DNA of 64,000 nucleotides from Polynucleobacter sp. CS-Odin-A6 (GCF_018882095.1 NZ_JACVPD010000003.1:186001-250000); one strand, 5' to 3'; shown: positions 18,443 to 26,931, counted from the first letter of the stretch. Notes: generated from the sequence alone by a model not told the origin. Program-made: numbers and translations.

Positions 18443-18787
18443 TCAGCGAACTTGCAATGCCATGTGATACAAATTAGTAGAGCGTGCTCCGGAGCGGCAG
18501 AAAGCCAAAATCGGCTCCGGCATCGTTTTCAATAAGCGCGCCATCTGAACCACTTGCTCGGGTGTAATTGCACCAGCAATCACCGGTAAATACGCATAGT
18601 TCAGACCTAGCGCTTCCGCCTGCGCTTGAATATCTACATTTCTTGGCTGATTTGGCCCTTCTTCAAAATCTGGGCGATTGTTGATTACGCTTTTGTAGCC
18701 CTGCTTTGCAATTTCAGCTAAGTGACTAGGGTCGATTTGGCCAAGCGTGCCAAATTCATTGGTGTGACAGGAAATAGGAAGGCTCAT
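18443..18787 (-). CDS. DUF442 / TIGR01244-family sulfurtransferase-like phosphatase (Blh-type)
   Basis: A 114-residue dual-specificity-phosphatase-like protein with the active-site loop FCRSGARS at about 96-103 (Cys97, Arg102). GQIDPSHLAEIAKQGYKSVINNRPDFE near the N-terminus is typical. This family is found fused to, or next to, rhodanese and persulfide dioxygenase genes and is thought to handle persulfide sulfur in the cytoplasm. Here it follows three YeeE/YedE genes. The exact reaction is not established. Confidence 0.85.
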   Translation of the reverse strand: MSLPISCHTNEFGTLGQIDPSHLAEIAKQGYKSVINNRPDFEEGPNQPRNVDIQAQAEALGLNYAYLPVIAGAITPEQVVQMARLLKTMPEPILAFCRSGARSTNLYHMALQVR

Positions 18788-18839
18788 CTCAATCTCAAAA
18801 TGTAATAGAAATATTCAAACTAGTAACTTACATTCTAAA

Positions 18840-19277
18840 TCAGACTGAATGTGAATGGCCTGTAAAGAAGCGATTGCAAAGAACCATGCCTGCAAGCATT
18901 GCCAAAACGAAGACTACTGCTTTGATGTGACCTGCCCCAAGCGCAACTATAGCCGGGCCAGGACAAAATCCCGCAATGCCCCATCCCGCTCCAAAGATGA
19001 GGCTACCGATTACGAGGGGTCTGGAAATATCCCTTTTACTCGGAATATGAAGTGCACCATCAAAAAAAGATAACGCACGCTTAGAGGCAAAGTAAAAACC
19101 TCCTAAACCCACGATTACCGCACCACCCATTACAAAAATTAAGGATGGATCCCAATCGCCAGTGATATCCAGAAAATTAAGAATTTTTTGAGGATTACAC
19201 ATACCGGAAATGATCAGGCCCAGACCAAAAAGTACCCCGATAAAGTATTGGCTATAAAGATGAAAATATCTTCTCAT
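18840..19277 (-). CDS. YeeE/YedE-type membrane protein, PmpB-like (DUF6691)
   Basis: A 145-residue membrane protein with about four hydrophobic segments and conserved cysteines in SGMCNP (Cys27) and AGFCPGPA (Cys105). These resemble the sulfur-handling cysteines of YeeE/YedE transporters. It is the second half of a split pair with the gene just upstream, separated by 3 bases. Such pairs sit next to sulfide- or thiosulfate-oxidation genes in many proteobacteria. Transport of a sulfur compound is inferred. Confidence 0.85.
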   Translation of the reverse strand: MRRYFHLYSQYFIGVLFGLGLIISGMCNPQKILNFLDITGDWDPSLIFVMGGAVIVGLGGFYFASKRALSFFDGALHIPSKRDISRPLVIGSLIFGAGWGIAGFCPGPAIVALGAGHIKAVVFVLAMLAGMVLCNRFFTGHSHSV

Positions 19278-19280
19278 GAT

Positions 19281-19718
19281 TTAGAAGCCCAGTACGTGGC
19301 GAATGACAAATACCGTAAAGAAGCCGGCAGCCATAAACGTGAACGTGGCCACTAGAGATCTAGGGGATAGTCTGGATAGACCGCAGATCCCGTGGCCACT
19401 AGTGCAACCTGATCCATAGTTGGCCCCAAAGCCCACTAATACACCAGCAAGAATGATGGCAAACCAATCGGCATCAATCACCACTTCTGTGTGGAAATCA
19501 AATAAGATAGCAGCCCAGAATGGAGCGCTTAACATTCCCAGTAGCAAAATAAGGCGCCAATGAACATCACCAAATCTCGGTGAGAGCAGACCAGCAATAA
19601 TTCCGCTGATGCCTAGAATCCGACCGTGCAATAGAATAAATAAAGAAGAAGCGATACCCAATATGATTCCGCCAAGCAGCGCTGGACCAGGAGTAAATGC
19701 TATCCAATTTATCTGCAT
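19281..19718 (-). CDS. YeeE/YedE-type membrane protein, PmpA-like
   Basis: A 145-residue membrane protein with about four hydrophobic helices. The conserved motif YGSGCTSGHGICGLSRLSPRS at about 101-121 (Cys105, Cys112) is the YeeE/YedE signature. With the 145-residue PmpB-like partner downstream it would make a heterodimeric equivalent of a full-length YeeE transporter. Its position between the 373-residue YeeE protein and PmpB supports a shared sulfur-import role. Confidence 0.86.
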   Translation of the reverse strand: MQINWIAFTPGPALLGGIILGIASSLFILLHGRILGISGIIAGLLSPRFGDVHWRLILLLGMLSAPFWAAILFDFHTEVVIDADWFAIILAGVLVGFGANYGSGCTSGHGICGLSRLSPRSLVATFTFMAAGFFTVFVIRHVLGF

Positions 19719-19735
19719 CTGATTTACATCACGAG

Positions 19736-20857
19736 TTAGCTACAGGGATTTGGAGCCATGCGAACTTGAAGGTAGCGCATCGCTAAATAGGCGCCAAAAA
19801 TAAATCCAGGCAAGGCAAGGATTGATCCAATGGCTAAAGTAGAAATTCCACTTAAGCCCTGACCAACAGTACAGCCAAGCGCAGTAACTCCACCAAACCC
19901 CATCAGAGTAGCGCCAACCAAGTGATTCGCAGTGTCCTCTGTATTGCGGAAACTTTCCCAACGAAAAGATTTGGTAATTAAGGCTATAAACGCCGAACCA
20001 GAAATCATGCCGATCACTGCAGCAATGCCAACAGTAATCACCTTAGAGGTATCGCTGTACATCATTAAGAAATCCAATGAATATGCATAAGGGGCAACAA
20101 AAGATAAGCTCTCCATTCGGCCAGAGTTAGTCAATAGAAAGACTTCTGCCAATGTGTTGGGATCTTCAGCCACATAGCCTAGACTTCCTGAGATCCACCA
20201 GATTGCACAGATCGCAAGGCCAACAAAAATACCGGCAAACAGATTTTCTAAGGTCCAAAATGCCTTGGTAGCCAGCGCATAAACAGTAAAGCCAAACCCG
20301 ACAAACAAGCCAAGGGCAAGATGCAAATCATTGCGGGCAATGCCCATAACTGGACTCAAGATACTGGGTAAGTCTTGAGGCGTATTTAAGGCAATAAATA
20401 CAGAATCAAGCGTATTAATGCGTATGACCCCAAGAAAACCTCTCATCGTCATGTAGGCAGATAGCCCTAGAACCAGAAATACAATAATCGATTTCAGATT
20501 CCCGCCGCCAATACGAACGAGTGTCTTGCTACCGCAACCAGATGCAAGCACCATTCCAAAACCAAAGAGTGTGCTCCCTACTATAGAAGAAAGCCATAAT
20601 ACTTTGCTGCCGGTATACATACTCTTGAGAGGATCAATCATTCCCATATAAGACATCAAAGCAAAGCCAATAATGGCAACGCCAATCGCCAGAAACCACT
20701 GCTTTAGACGGACCCAGCTAGACATAATAAAAATATCTGAAACAGCACCCATACTGCAAAAACCGGTCTTTTGCATGACGGCACCCAATAAAAATGTGAC
20801 TGCAAAAGTGGCTAGTAAAACAGTCTTGCTAAGGGAGGAAATATCTACCGCATCCAT
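19736..20857 (-). CDS. YeeE/YedE family transporter (TsuA-like, probable thiosulfate uptake)
   Basis: A 373-residue protein with roughly nine to ten membrane segments. Conserved cysteines are at about 34 (KTGFCSMG), 108 (ASGCGSKTL) and 329 (ALGCTVGQGLSG), the pattern through which TsuA relays thiosulfate across the inner membrane. It could bring thiosulfate or a related sulfur anion to the cytoplasm beside the periplasmic Sox system. The precise substrate is inferred from family and context. Confidence 0.88.
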   Translation of the reverse strand: MDAVDISSLSKTVLLATFAVTFLLGAVMQKTGFCSMGAVSDIFIMSSWVRLKQWFLAIGVAIIGFALMSYMGMIDPLKSMYTGSKVLWLSSIVGSTLFGFGMVLASGCGSKTLVRIGGGNLKSIIVFLVLGLSAYMTMRGFLGVIRINTLDSVFIALNTPQDLPSILSPVMGIARNDLHLALGLFVGFGFTVYALATKAFWTLENLFAGIFVGLAICAIWWISGSLGYVAEDPNTLAEVFLLTNSGRMESLSFVAPYAYSLDFLMMYSDTSKVITVGIAAVIGMISGSAFIALITKSFRWESFRNTEDTANHLVGATLMGFGGVTALGCTVGQGLSGISTLAIGSILALPGFIFGAYLAMRYLQVRMAPNPCS

Positions 20858-20879
20858 ATATCAAATTTCTCAGGAATAT

Positions 20880-21194
20880 TTATTTAAATTTATAAAACTG
20901 TTTATTTAGGAAGGCCACTACATCTGCCTCGTCCTCAGGGAAAAGGTCCAGGCGCAATTCACTATTGCACCTCGCTACCATTGAATTTAAATTCTGCAAA
21001 TTCTTTACTTTGCCGTCACTGCGCGTGTAAATCATATCCCCATTACTAAATCCGCTTTTCTTAGCATGGCAAGCGTAGCATTTCTGCTCATCAATTTTTT
21101 TTCCATTTGCAATATCAGGAGTGGCGTATACAGGTGGCTGCAGACCGAACAACATCGTGAAGGTTAGGAAGCACTTCAATAGTGGTAATTTCAT
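20880..21194 (-). CDS. Small exported monoheme c-type cytochrome
   Basis: A 104-residue protein with a signal peptide (about 1-24) and a single heme site CYACH at about 39-43. Met54 (GDMIYT) is a possible distal ligand, and an extra Cys lies near 75. The C-terminal FPEDEADVVAFLNKQFYKF is a typical cytochrome helix. It should carry electrons in the periplasm, perhaps from one of the neighbouring sulfur enzymes. I do not recognise it as a named Sox subunit. Confidence 0.8.
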   Translation of the reverse strand: MKLPLLKCFLTFTMLFGLQPPVYATPDIANGKKIDEQKCYACHAKKSGFSNGDMIYTRSDGKVKNLQNLNSMVARCNSELRLDLFPEDEADVVAFLNKQFYKFK

Positions 21195-21254
21195 TTGAAA
21201 TCAATCATTTAGCAAAGTAATTGGCTATTTTAAAGCCCAGATGACAAAATTGCC

Positions 21255-22226
21255 TTATTCGGCCTGAATCGAGAGGTAAACGTTATAGGCATTCATACGA
21301 TTGGCGGCCCTAAATAAGGGCATTCCTTCGTATTCAGACCAATCCGTCTGCTTATAGGCCTCCTCAAAAGAGTCCATATTGATAGCGGCGGTAGACATCG
21401 ATTGACGTAAATACTGGAGATATGCCCGTGTAAAACGGATGTCCTCAACCGGGTTAGTAGAAACCGCCCCGTGACCAGGAATAACGATTTTGGACTTAAA
21501 TCGATCAAAACGATCCAAGGAAGCCAGCCAGCCTTTGCTATCAGCATTACCAACATAAGGAATGCGACCTCTAAAAACAAGGTCACCTACAAAGAGGGCA
21601 TGTTCAGTCGGCACATAAATAATCAGATCTTCTGGTGCATGTGCTGGCCCTACTCGACTGATTAGAAAATCAATACCGCCAACTGTTAACTTATATTCTC
21701 GATCGATCCAAATATCTGCCCCTTGAAGTCGAGTGTTTTCATCTATCCAAGGAGCAAAATCTACCCGTGAGGCAATCAGCCTTTGTTTGGCGGTTTCTGA
21801 CGACAGGTAATTACGACCTTCATTCTGGGCATATATCTTGGCGCCAATCTTCTTAAACTCTTGTAGACCATAAATATGATCTGCATGATAGTGGGTCACA
21901 ATCACGGCGACAATTTTTTGAGAGGTGACCTTTTGAATTTCTTTGATGAGATGCTTAGCTAATGTAGGCGAGCCCAAGGAGTCGATCACGACAACCCCTT
22001 TTGGAGTTACTACAAAACCAGCATTAGAAATGAAATTTTGATTTTGACTACTACCCATTTCTGCCAAGCCCTGAACAAAATAGGTATGGGGGGCAACTTG
22101 AACTGGTTTAAAGAGGATGCCTGATGAAACCGAAGTTTTTTTTAGGGCTTGAGCTTGCGCAAACCCAAGAGAAATCGCATGAATCAATAATGTGATTCCA
22201 ATACGTCTGATTAGCTTCTGATGCAT
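21255..22226 (-). CDS. Exported metallo-beta-lactamase-fold hydrolase (SoxH-like)
   Basis: A 323-residue protein with a signal peptide (about 1-26) and the zinc motif THYHADH at about 111-117. Further ligands lie in RVGPAHAPEDLIIY, LFVGDLVFRGR and VIPGHG. This resembles SoxH of sox clusters and the quinoprotein-associated zinc metallohydrolases. The ATG at 22226 is preferred over a TTG at 22235. It follows the DsrE-like gene by 15 bases. Its substrate in sulfur oxidation is not known. Confidence 0.85.
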   Translation of the reverse strand: MHQKLIRRIGITLLIHAISLGFAQAQALKKTSVSSGILFKPVQVAPHTYFVQGLAEMGSSQNQNFISNAGFVVTPKGVVVIDSLGSPTLAKHLIKEIQKVTSQKIVAVIVTHYHADHIYGLQEFKKIGAKIYAQNEGRNYLSSETAKQRLIASRVDFAPWIDENTRLQGADIWIDREYKLTVGGIDFLISRVGPAHAPEDLIIYVPTEHALFVGDLVFRGRIPYVGNADSKGWLASLDRFDRFKSKIVIPGHGAVSTNPVEDIRFTRAYLQYLRQSMSTAAINMDSFEEAYKQTDWSEYEGMPLFRAANRMNAYNVYLSIQAE

Positions 22227-22241
22227 TGAGATCAAACGAAG

Positions 22242-22679
22242 TTACGGCTTAATATAAGCAAAACCATCTTTGTATTGCAAATCTGCAACCCGAACTACGC
22301 CAGATGGTACAAAGTCAGCATCAAGAATAAATTGATCTTTCTTCAAATTGCGATTGACCAAGGTAATTTCACACACCTCAAAACGTACGCCACGCGACTT
22401 CAGAGCACCAACCAGGGGCGCATACTCAGTATTATTCTTGGCATCTTTAGCGCCTTCCATTAACAAGTCCACGCCATTAGCATGTGTCACCACAATAATT
22501 TTTGTACCAGGCGATACATCTAGGTGATTACGAACATTACGCAGCCCTTTTAATCCTTGGACTTGAGCATCATCAATGTGATAAACCACCTTTGTGCCAT
22601 CAGCAGCTATTGCCTGTTGATATCCAAGGGCGCTAAAAGCCATTAAAAGAGCGGTAGTGATGTGGATGAAAGTCTTCAT
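22242..22679 (-). CDS. Exported DsrE-family protein
   Basis: A 145-residue protein with a signal peptide (about 1-26, ending AIAA) and a DsrE/DsrF-like fold. Visible features are KVVYHIDDAQVQGLKGLRNVRNH and IIVVTHANGVDLLM, and one Cys near 103 in FEVCEITL, where sulfur-carrier Cys residues occur in this family. DsrE proteins usually bind persulfide sulfur in the cytoplasm; a periplasmic version fits a role with Sox. It lies 44 bases after soxB. Confidence 0.83.
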   Translation of the reverse strand: MKTFIHITTALLMAFSALGYQQAIAADGTKVVYHIDDAQVQGLKGLRNVRNHLDVSPGTKIIVVTHANGVDLLMEGAKDAKNNTEYAPLVGALKSRGVRFEVCEITLVNRNLKKDQFILDADFVPSGVVRVADLQYKDGFAYIKP

Positions 22680-22723
22680 GATTCATATTCCTAGACGTTG
22701 AGGATGAGTGTGACGCATAGATT

Positions 22724-24457
22724 TTATGTAAGCGGAACCATGCCTGGATTATTTTTAATTCCCTTAATCATAGGCTCATTCAGCTTAACTGCTTTAACTA
22801 CTTTTACATCACGTAAATGTCGTTCGATGACATCCCAGATAGGCTCGCCACCAACATCCTTCGCCTCTTCGCTTACTGGAGCCCAACCAGCTACCTTATA
22901 AGTCTTGCTGGGATCAATGCTCTTGCCATTCAAACGCATATCACTGATGCGATTGCCGATTGTTGCAACTGGATCAATCGTATATTGCATACCGCCTACA
23001 CGGACCATATCACCACCCTGCTGATAATAGGGGTCAGGATTAAACAAGTTATCGGCAACATCCTCCAGAATCGTTTTTATAGTGTCACCAGTCATATTGG
23101 TCAATGTGGTGTAGGGATAAGTAATGGCGGTTTGATCTAATAAGTTTTCACGAGTAATTGCTTGGCCAGGCAAAAGGCTGGTCCCCCAGCGGAAGCCAGG
23201 TGAGAATGCAATTTCAGCATTCTTCTGCGCCATGAGGCCATCCAAGATTAATTGGTCGAAGCTGCCATTGAAGTTACCACGGCGATACAAGAGGCTATCT
23301 GTCGTGGCTAATTTTTCATTAAGCTTGGTTTCGTAAGGAGCTCTCACTTTTGCAATCAACTGATTCATTGCCGGATCAGCTGGAATCATGTTTGAAAAGA
23401 TTGGGAACAACTTGTAACGGAAATCAACCGGCTTACCGCTCTTCACATCAAAATCAAGCACACCCAAGAACTTGCTATTTGAGCCCGCATTGGTGACTAA
23501 AGTGACTCCTGCAGCATTTTTAACTTTCACGGGAATTGGCACACCGTCATGAGTATGGCCACCCATAATGGCATCCAGACCAGTGACCCGTGAAGCCATC
23601 TTCAAGTCTACATCCATACCATTGTGAGAAAGCAGGACGACCACTTTGGCTCCCTTCGCTTTCACCTCATTGATGGTCTTTTGTAAATTCTCTTCCTGAA
23701 TTCCAAAAGTCCAGTCTGGAGTGAAGTAACGGGGATTGGCAATCGGCGTATACGGGAATGCTTGACCAATAACGGCAACCCGAATACCGTTTTGCACTTT
23801 CATGACATAGGGGTTGAATACAGAATCTCCGAAGTCTGCGGTCTGAATATTCTGCGCAACAAAAGACACCTTGCCTTTGAAATCGCCGTTGACGATCTCC
23901 ATCACCCGCTTTTCACCAAGAGTCATCTCCCAATGCGCCGTCATGACGTCAACACCTAAGAGTAAAGCGGCATCAACCATATCTTGACCATTAGTCCAGA
24001 GCGCAGTACCTGAACCCTGCCATGTATCGCCACCATCCAAGACTAAGGAGCCTGGACGACTGGCTTTCAGCTGCTTGATGAGAGTTGCCATATGAGCAAA
24101 GCCACCCATCTTGCCGTAATTCTGGGCTGCAGCGACATAATCTAAGTAGGTAAATGCATGGGCATCACGCGTCCCCGCAATAATACCATTCGCTTTCAGG
24201 AAATATTCGCCCACTAAATGCGGAGTTTTACCTTCTTGAGAAGTGATGCCTATATTGACATTTGGCTCGCGAAAATAAATTGGCAAGAGCTGGGCGTGAC
24301 AGTCGGTGAAGTGCAAGAAATGCACATTACCAAATTTCGGTAAATCATAAAATTTTTGCGCGGAAGTTTGTGCTCCAGCAAAATTGGATTGCAAACCCAT
24401 TCCGCCAGCAGACGCGATGGCGAGGGCTTGCAAGAACTCACGGCGATTTAAAGACAT
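22724..24457 (-). CDS. soxB: Thiosulfohydrolase SoxB
   Basis: SoxB hydrolyses the terminal sulfone from SoxY-bound S-thiosulfonate, releasing sulfate, in the periplasm. A Tat signal NRREFLQA is at about 4-11. Dimanganese-site motifs of the 5'-nucleotidase superfamily follow: HFTDCHAQL (Asp52, His54), LDGGDTWQGSG, LLSHNGMD and GGHTHDG. The C-terminal domain holds FSPGFRWGTSLLPGQ. At 577 residues it is full length. The region before its start forms a hairpin (24473-24498). Confidence 0.97.
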   Translation of the reverse strand: MSLNRREFLQALAIASAGGMGLQSNFAGAQTSAQKFYDLPKFGNVHFLHFTDCHAQLLPIYFREPNVNIGITSQEGKTPHLVGEYFLKANGIIAGTRDAHAFTYLDYVAAAQNYGKMGGFAHMATLIKQLKASRPGSLVLDGGDTWQGSGTALWTNGQDMVDAALLLGVDVMTAHWEMTLGEKRVMEIVNGDFKGKVSFVAQNIQTADFGDSVFNPYVMKVQNGIRVAVIGQAFPYTPIANPRYFTPDWTFGIQEENLQKTINEVKAKGAKVVVLLSHNGMDVDLKMASRVTGLDAIMGGHTHDGVPIPVKVKNAAGVTLVTNAGSNSKFLGVLDFDVKSGKPVDFRYKLFPIFSNMIPADPAMNQLIAKVRAPYETKLNEKLATTDSLLYRRGNFNGSFDQLILDGLMAQKNAEIAFSPGFRWGTSLLPGQAITRENLLDQTAITYPYTTLTNMTGDTIKTILEDVADNLFNPDPYYQQGGDMVRVGGMQYTIDPVATIGNRISDMRLNGKSIDPSKTYKVAGWAPVSEEAKDVGGEPIWDVIERHLRDVKVVKAVKLNEPMIKGIKNNPGMVPLT

Positions 24458-24472
24458 ACTGATTCCTCTTAA

Positions 24473-24498
24473 GAAAACAGGCCTTTCGGCCCGTTTTC
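24473..24498 (-). other. GNRA-capped hairpin between soxX and soxB
   Basis: In the minus-strand RNA this forms an 11-bp stem (GAAAACGGGCC / GGCCUGUUUUC, one G-U pair) closed by a GAAA tetraloop. It sits just before the soxB ribosome-binding site (AAGAGGAA) and start codon. It could be a processing or stability element, an attenuator, or a control on soxB translation. The U-rich part is inside the stem, so it is not a classical terminator. Confidence 0.6.
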
Positions 24499-24504
24499 AA
24501 TACA

Positions 24505-25152
24505 TTATTTATTTACGGGAGACTCTGGATCAAGCAGCAGTGCCATGACATCTTGCATTTGCTTCTCATTCAAAAGTTTAAAGTGTCCAAAGCGAGGCAT
24601 ATTGCTACAAGCGTTGTATGCCTTAGAGTTATTAATGCGATTCCAGGTATAGGTCACTACTTCCTGGGTATAGCCGCGAAGCTTAGCGTACCCAGTTAAA
24701 GAAGGGCCAATATTTCCATAAGAAATCTCCTTAGGATCGATTTGATGACAGTTGTAACATCCACCACCAATCACGGTATCGGCTTTATCTGTCCAAGTAG
24801 CACCACGGCCGCTTTGAGCAATACTCTCACCCCGCTTCCAGTCTCCGAGGTATTTGCCATCAGAAGGCTGTTTAATCGCATCCATATTGATTTTTTGAAT
24901 CTTCACTCTCATCGCCTCACCCTGCTTGCTATTCGCAAACTGGGGGTCTGAACAAAACTTCTGAGTAGCATCTTGGTCAATGCGATCGAGACCCGCAATA
25001 CCATCTGCTTTGAAGCTATCTTGAATCATCTTATTGAACTTAGGGTCATTTTTTTGCTGAGCGACTGCTACATTCTGCAGGAGGCTTGAAGCAAAAATAA
25101 ATCCAGCAAGCGCTAAGAGTTTTTTGATATTTGTATTTTTCATGATCATCAT
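24505..25152 (-). CDS. soxX: Sulfur oxidation c-type cytochrome SoxX
   Basis: SoxX accepts electrons from the SoxA-catalysed joining of thiosulfate to SoxY. It has a signal peptide (about 1-31) and a single heme site CYNCH at about 132-136. NIGPSLTGYAKLRG follows, and FGHFKLLNEKQMQDVMALLLDPESPVNK ends the protein. The long segment before the heme marks the longer SoxX subtype (215 residues). The start could be any of three Met codons at 25152, 25149 or 25143. soxA lies 10 bases upstream. Confidence 0.95.
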   Translation of the reverse strand: MMIMKNTNIKKLLALAGFIFASSLLQNVAVAQQKNDPKFNKMIQDSFKADGIAGLDRIDQDATQKFCSDPQFANSKQGEAMRVKIQKINMDAIKQPSDGKYLGDWKRGESIAQSGRGATWTDKADTVIGGGCYNCHQIDPKEISYGNIGPSLTGYAKLRGYTQEVVTYTWNRINNSKAYNACSNMPRFGHFKLLNEKQMQDVMALLLDPESPVNK

Positions 25153-25162
25153 CTCTTATGAA

Positions 25163-25978
25163 TTAGCGCTTCAATCCAGGCGTTTCGACAGTACCGCCAT
25201 TAGCCGTCTTAGCCATATACATAGATAAGGCTATGGTTACATCGGAACCATAAATAGGAAATGGAAAGCGCTGCTGGCGGAAGCAATCATTTAGACGTTG
25301 TTGCATTGTCCAAAATTGACCGCTGGATACTCGGTAGGCTGGCCAATACCCCCAGCCTAGCGCAGCGCCTTTTTGTTCCGTAATATTTGGCAGGTCTTGG
25401 AGGCGAATACGCTTACCGTTCTCTGCATGGCATGAGGCACATGAAAAGTCCATTGGACCACCCTGAAAAAAGAAGGCGCGTTTGCCCAAGTCATACATCT
25501 CTTTTTCCTTAGGATGGGCTGTGGTCACTTTGATCTTGTCACCTTTAGATAAGGTAACCACATATGCAACGATTGCCTCCATATCCTTTTTAGGGCCAAT
25601 CTGAAAAGGGGCATCGATCATCTCTTGTGGATTACGCCCTTGCAATACCTGCATACAGGTCATCAAGCGGGATTCCAGATCCTGAACTTTGTTTGTATCT
25701 TTAAAGTAGCGTGGCAACTGCGCCGCAGCTCCTTTAACTACACCGGCACCTAAGCCCAAATCACACTTTTCTAGGGTTGCATTTTTAGGCCCAGCAGGTT
25801 TTTTCCATAAATCTTCACCTGCCGCCTCATAGAGTTCTGAAGGATTACCATCAGCAATCATCTCGCGATATTTTGCAATATCATCCGTGGCACTATTTTG
25901 CGCCCAAGATGAAGATGACATCGTGAATACGGTAGCCAATAAGCCAGTGGCTAGCCCTAATCTCAGTTTTCGTTGCAT
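25163..25978 (-). CDS. soxA: Sulfur oxidation c-type cytochrome SoxA (one heme)
   Basis: SoxA with SoxX joins thiosulfate to the SoxY carrier Cys. It has a signal peptide (about 1-27). One heme motif, CASCH, lies at about 180-184, and the likely active-site Cys near 232 (LNDCFRQQR). Cysteines at about 72 and 108 stand where diheme SoxA proteins have their first heme region, here without CxxCH, so this is a one-heme SoxA. ATG at 25978 is chosen because GAAAGGG precedes it; an upstream TTG is less likely. Confidence 0.95.
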   Translation of the reverse strand: MQRKLRLGLATGLLATVFTMSSSSWAQNSATDDIAKYREMIADGNPSELYEAAGEDLWKKPAGPKNATLEKCDLGLGAGVVKGAAAQLPRYFKDTNKVQDLESRLMTCMQVLQGRNPQEMIDAPFQIGPKKDMEAIVAYVVTLSKGDKIKVTTAHPKEKEMYDLGKRAFFFQGGPMDFSCASCHAENGKRIRLQDLPNITEQKGAALGWGYWPAYRVSSGQFWTMQQRLNDCFRQQRFPFPIYGSDVTIALSMYMAKTANGGTVETPGLKR

Positions 25979-26030
25979 TTGCAACCCTTTCAAAACAAAT
26001 TCATAAAGATCAAATCAAAAAACGGTGAAA

Positions 26031-26339
26031 TTAAGAAGCGGTTGCTTCATCAGTACGTTTATCACCCTTGCTATCAATCCAAGTCACCACAATCTTGTCA
26101 CCCTTAGCGCCTTTGTACTTAAAGTTCAAAAATGGGTCTTTAGAAACAGCAGGGCCAAATTGGCCATTAAACACATCTTTACCATTTGCAGTCACCTTGA
26201 TGGTGCTAATAAACCAAGCCGGGACAGTTTTTCCAGCAGCATCTTTACGCTGACCTGACTCCATATCGTGCTTCATCAAAATTTTTACGTCTACAGTGCC
26301 ACCGCTTTCGGCAGCTCTTACGCGCATCGGATCACCCAT
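26031..26339 (-). CDS. soxZ: Thiosulfate oxidation carrier complex protein SoxZ
   Basis: A 102-residue SoxZ: no signal peptide, immunoglobulin-like beta fold. MRVRAAESGGTVDVKILMKHDMESGQRKD is at the N-terminus and FNGQFGPAVSKDPFLNFKYKGAKGDKIVVTW at the end. SoxZ pairs with SoxY and is co-exported with it through SoxY's Tat signal. It lies 55 bases after soxY and 52 before the soxA start. Confidence 0.96.
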   Translation of the reverse strand: MGDPMRVRAAESGGTVDVKILMKHDMESGQRKDAAGKTVPAWFISTIKVTANGKDVFNGQFGPAVSKDPFLNFKYKGAKGDKIVVTWIDSKGDKRTDEATAS

Positions 26340-26394
26340 TTTGTTCCTCTTTTATTCTGTATTTAATTAATTGAAACTGTTGACGAGTTCAGCA

Positions 26395-26847
26395 TTAACC
26401 GCCGCAACCACCTAAAGTAACCTTGACTTCTTTAACCGCCATCAACCATTTACCGTCAGCCTTGACTAAGCCATAGACATTTGATGTTTGACCCATTTTG
26501 ATGCGGGTAGTCACGAATGCATCTGTTCCTGATGGGATAAAGAATTGCGCTGCCAAAGAGCTTGGATTCTTTTCAACCAAGATAGCCATTTGCTCTGCTT
26601 TTAAGCTTGTAATAATGCCCACCGGAACTACGGCACCGTTTTCAGCGATATCCGGCGCATTTAAAGTAACGGCGGATGATTTTTCTGGACTTCCGCTGCT
26701 CAGAATTTTAAAAACGTCATCCAAGCTTTTGCCTTCAAAGGCAGCTTTATTCCACTCTTGGGCTTGGGCTACGCTGATAAGACCGGATGAGGCCATTAAA
26801 CTAAAAACCGCTGAATACTTTAAAAGACTACGTCGTTGCTGATTCAT
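26395..26847 (-). CDS. soxY: Thiosulfate oxidation carrier protein SoxY
   Basis: SoxY holds the sulfur substrate on its C-terminal Cys during the whole Sox cycle. The protein has a twin-arginine signal (QQRRSLLKYSAVF at about 3-15) and ends in the hallmark GGCGG with Cys near 148. Length is 150 residues. An 84-base AT-rich gap separates it from soxD, enough room for an internal promoter, though I cannot point to one with confidence. Confidence 0.97.
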   Translation of the reverse strand: MNQQRRSLLKYSAVFSLMASSGLISVAQAQEWNKAAFEGKSLDDVFKILSSGSPEKSSAVTLNAPDIAENGAVVPVGIITSLKAEQMAILVEKNPSSLAAQFFIPSGTDAFVTTRIKMGQTSNVYGLVKADGKWLMAVKEVKVTLGGCGG

Positions 26848-26931
26848 AAAAAACTCCTTTTAATCTTTGCTTTTTGTTAACTTATTAGCTATTTTGCATT
26901 AAAACTGACCATTTAATACGAAATTCACCCC

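Noticed and set aside
21188-21201. Short palindrome ATTTCA-TT-TGAAAT at the start of the small cytochrome gene
   Set aside because: It overlaps the start codon, is AT-rich and short, and is inside the sox transcript; probably chance.
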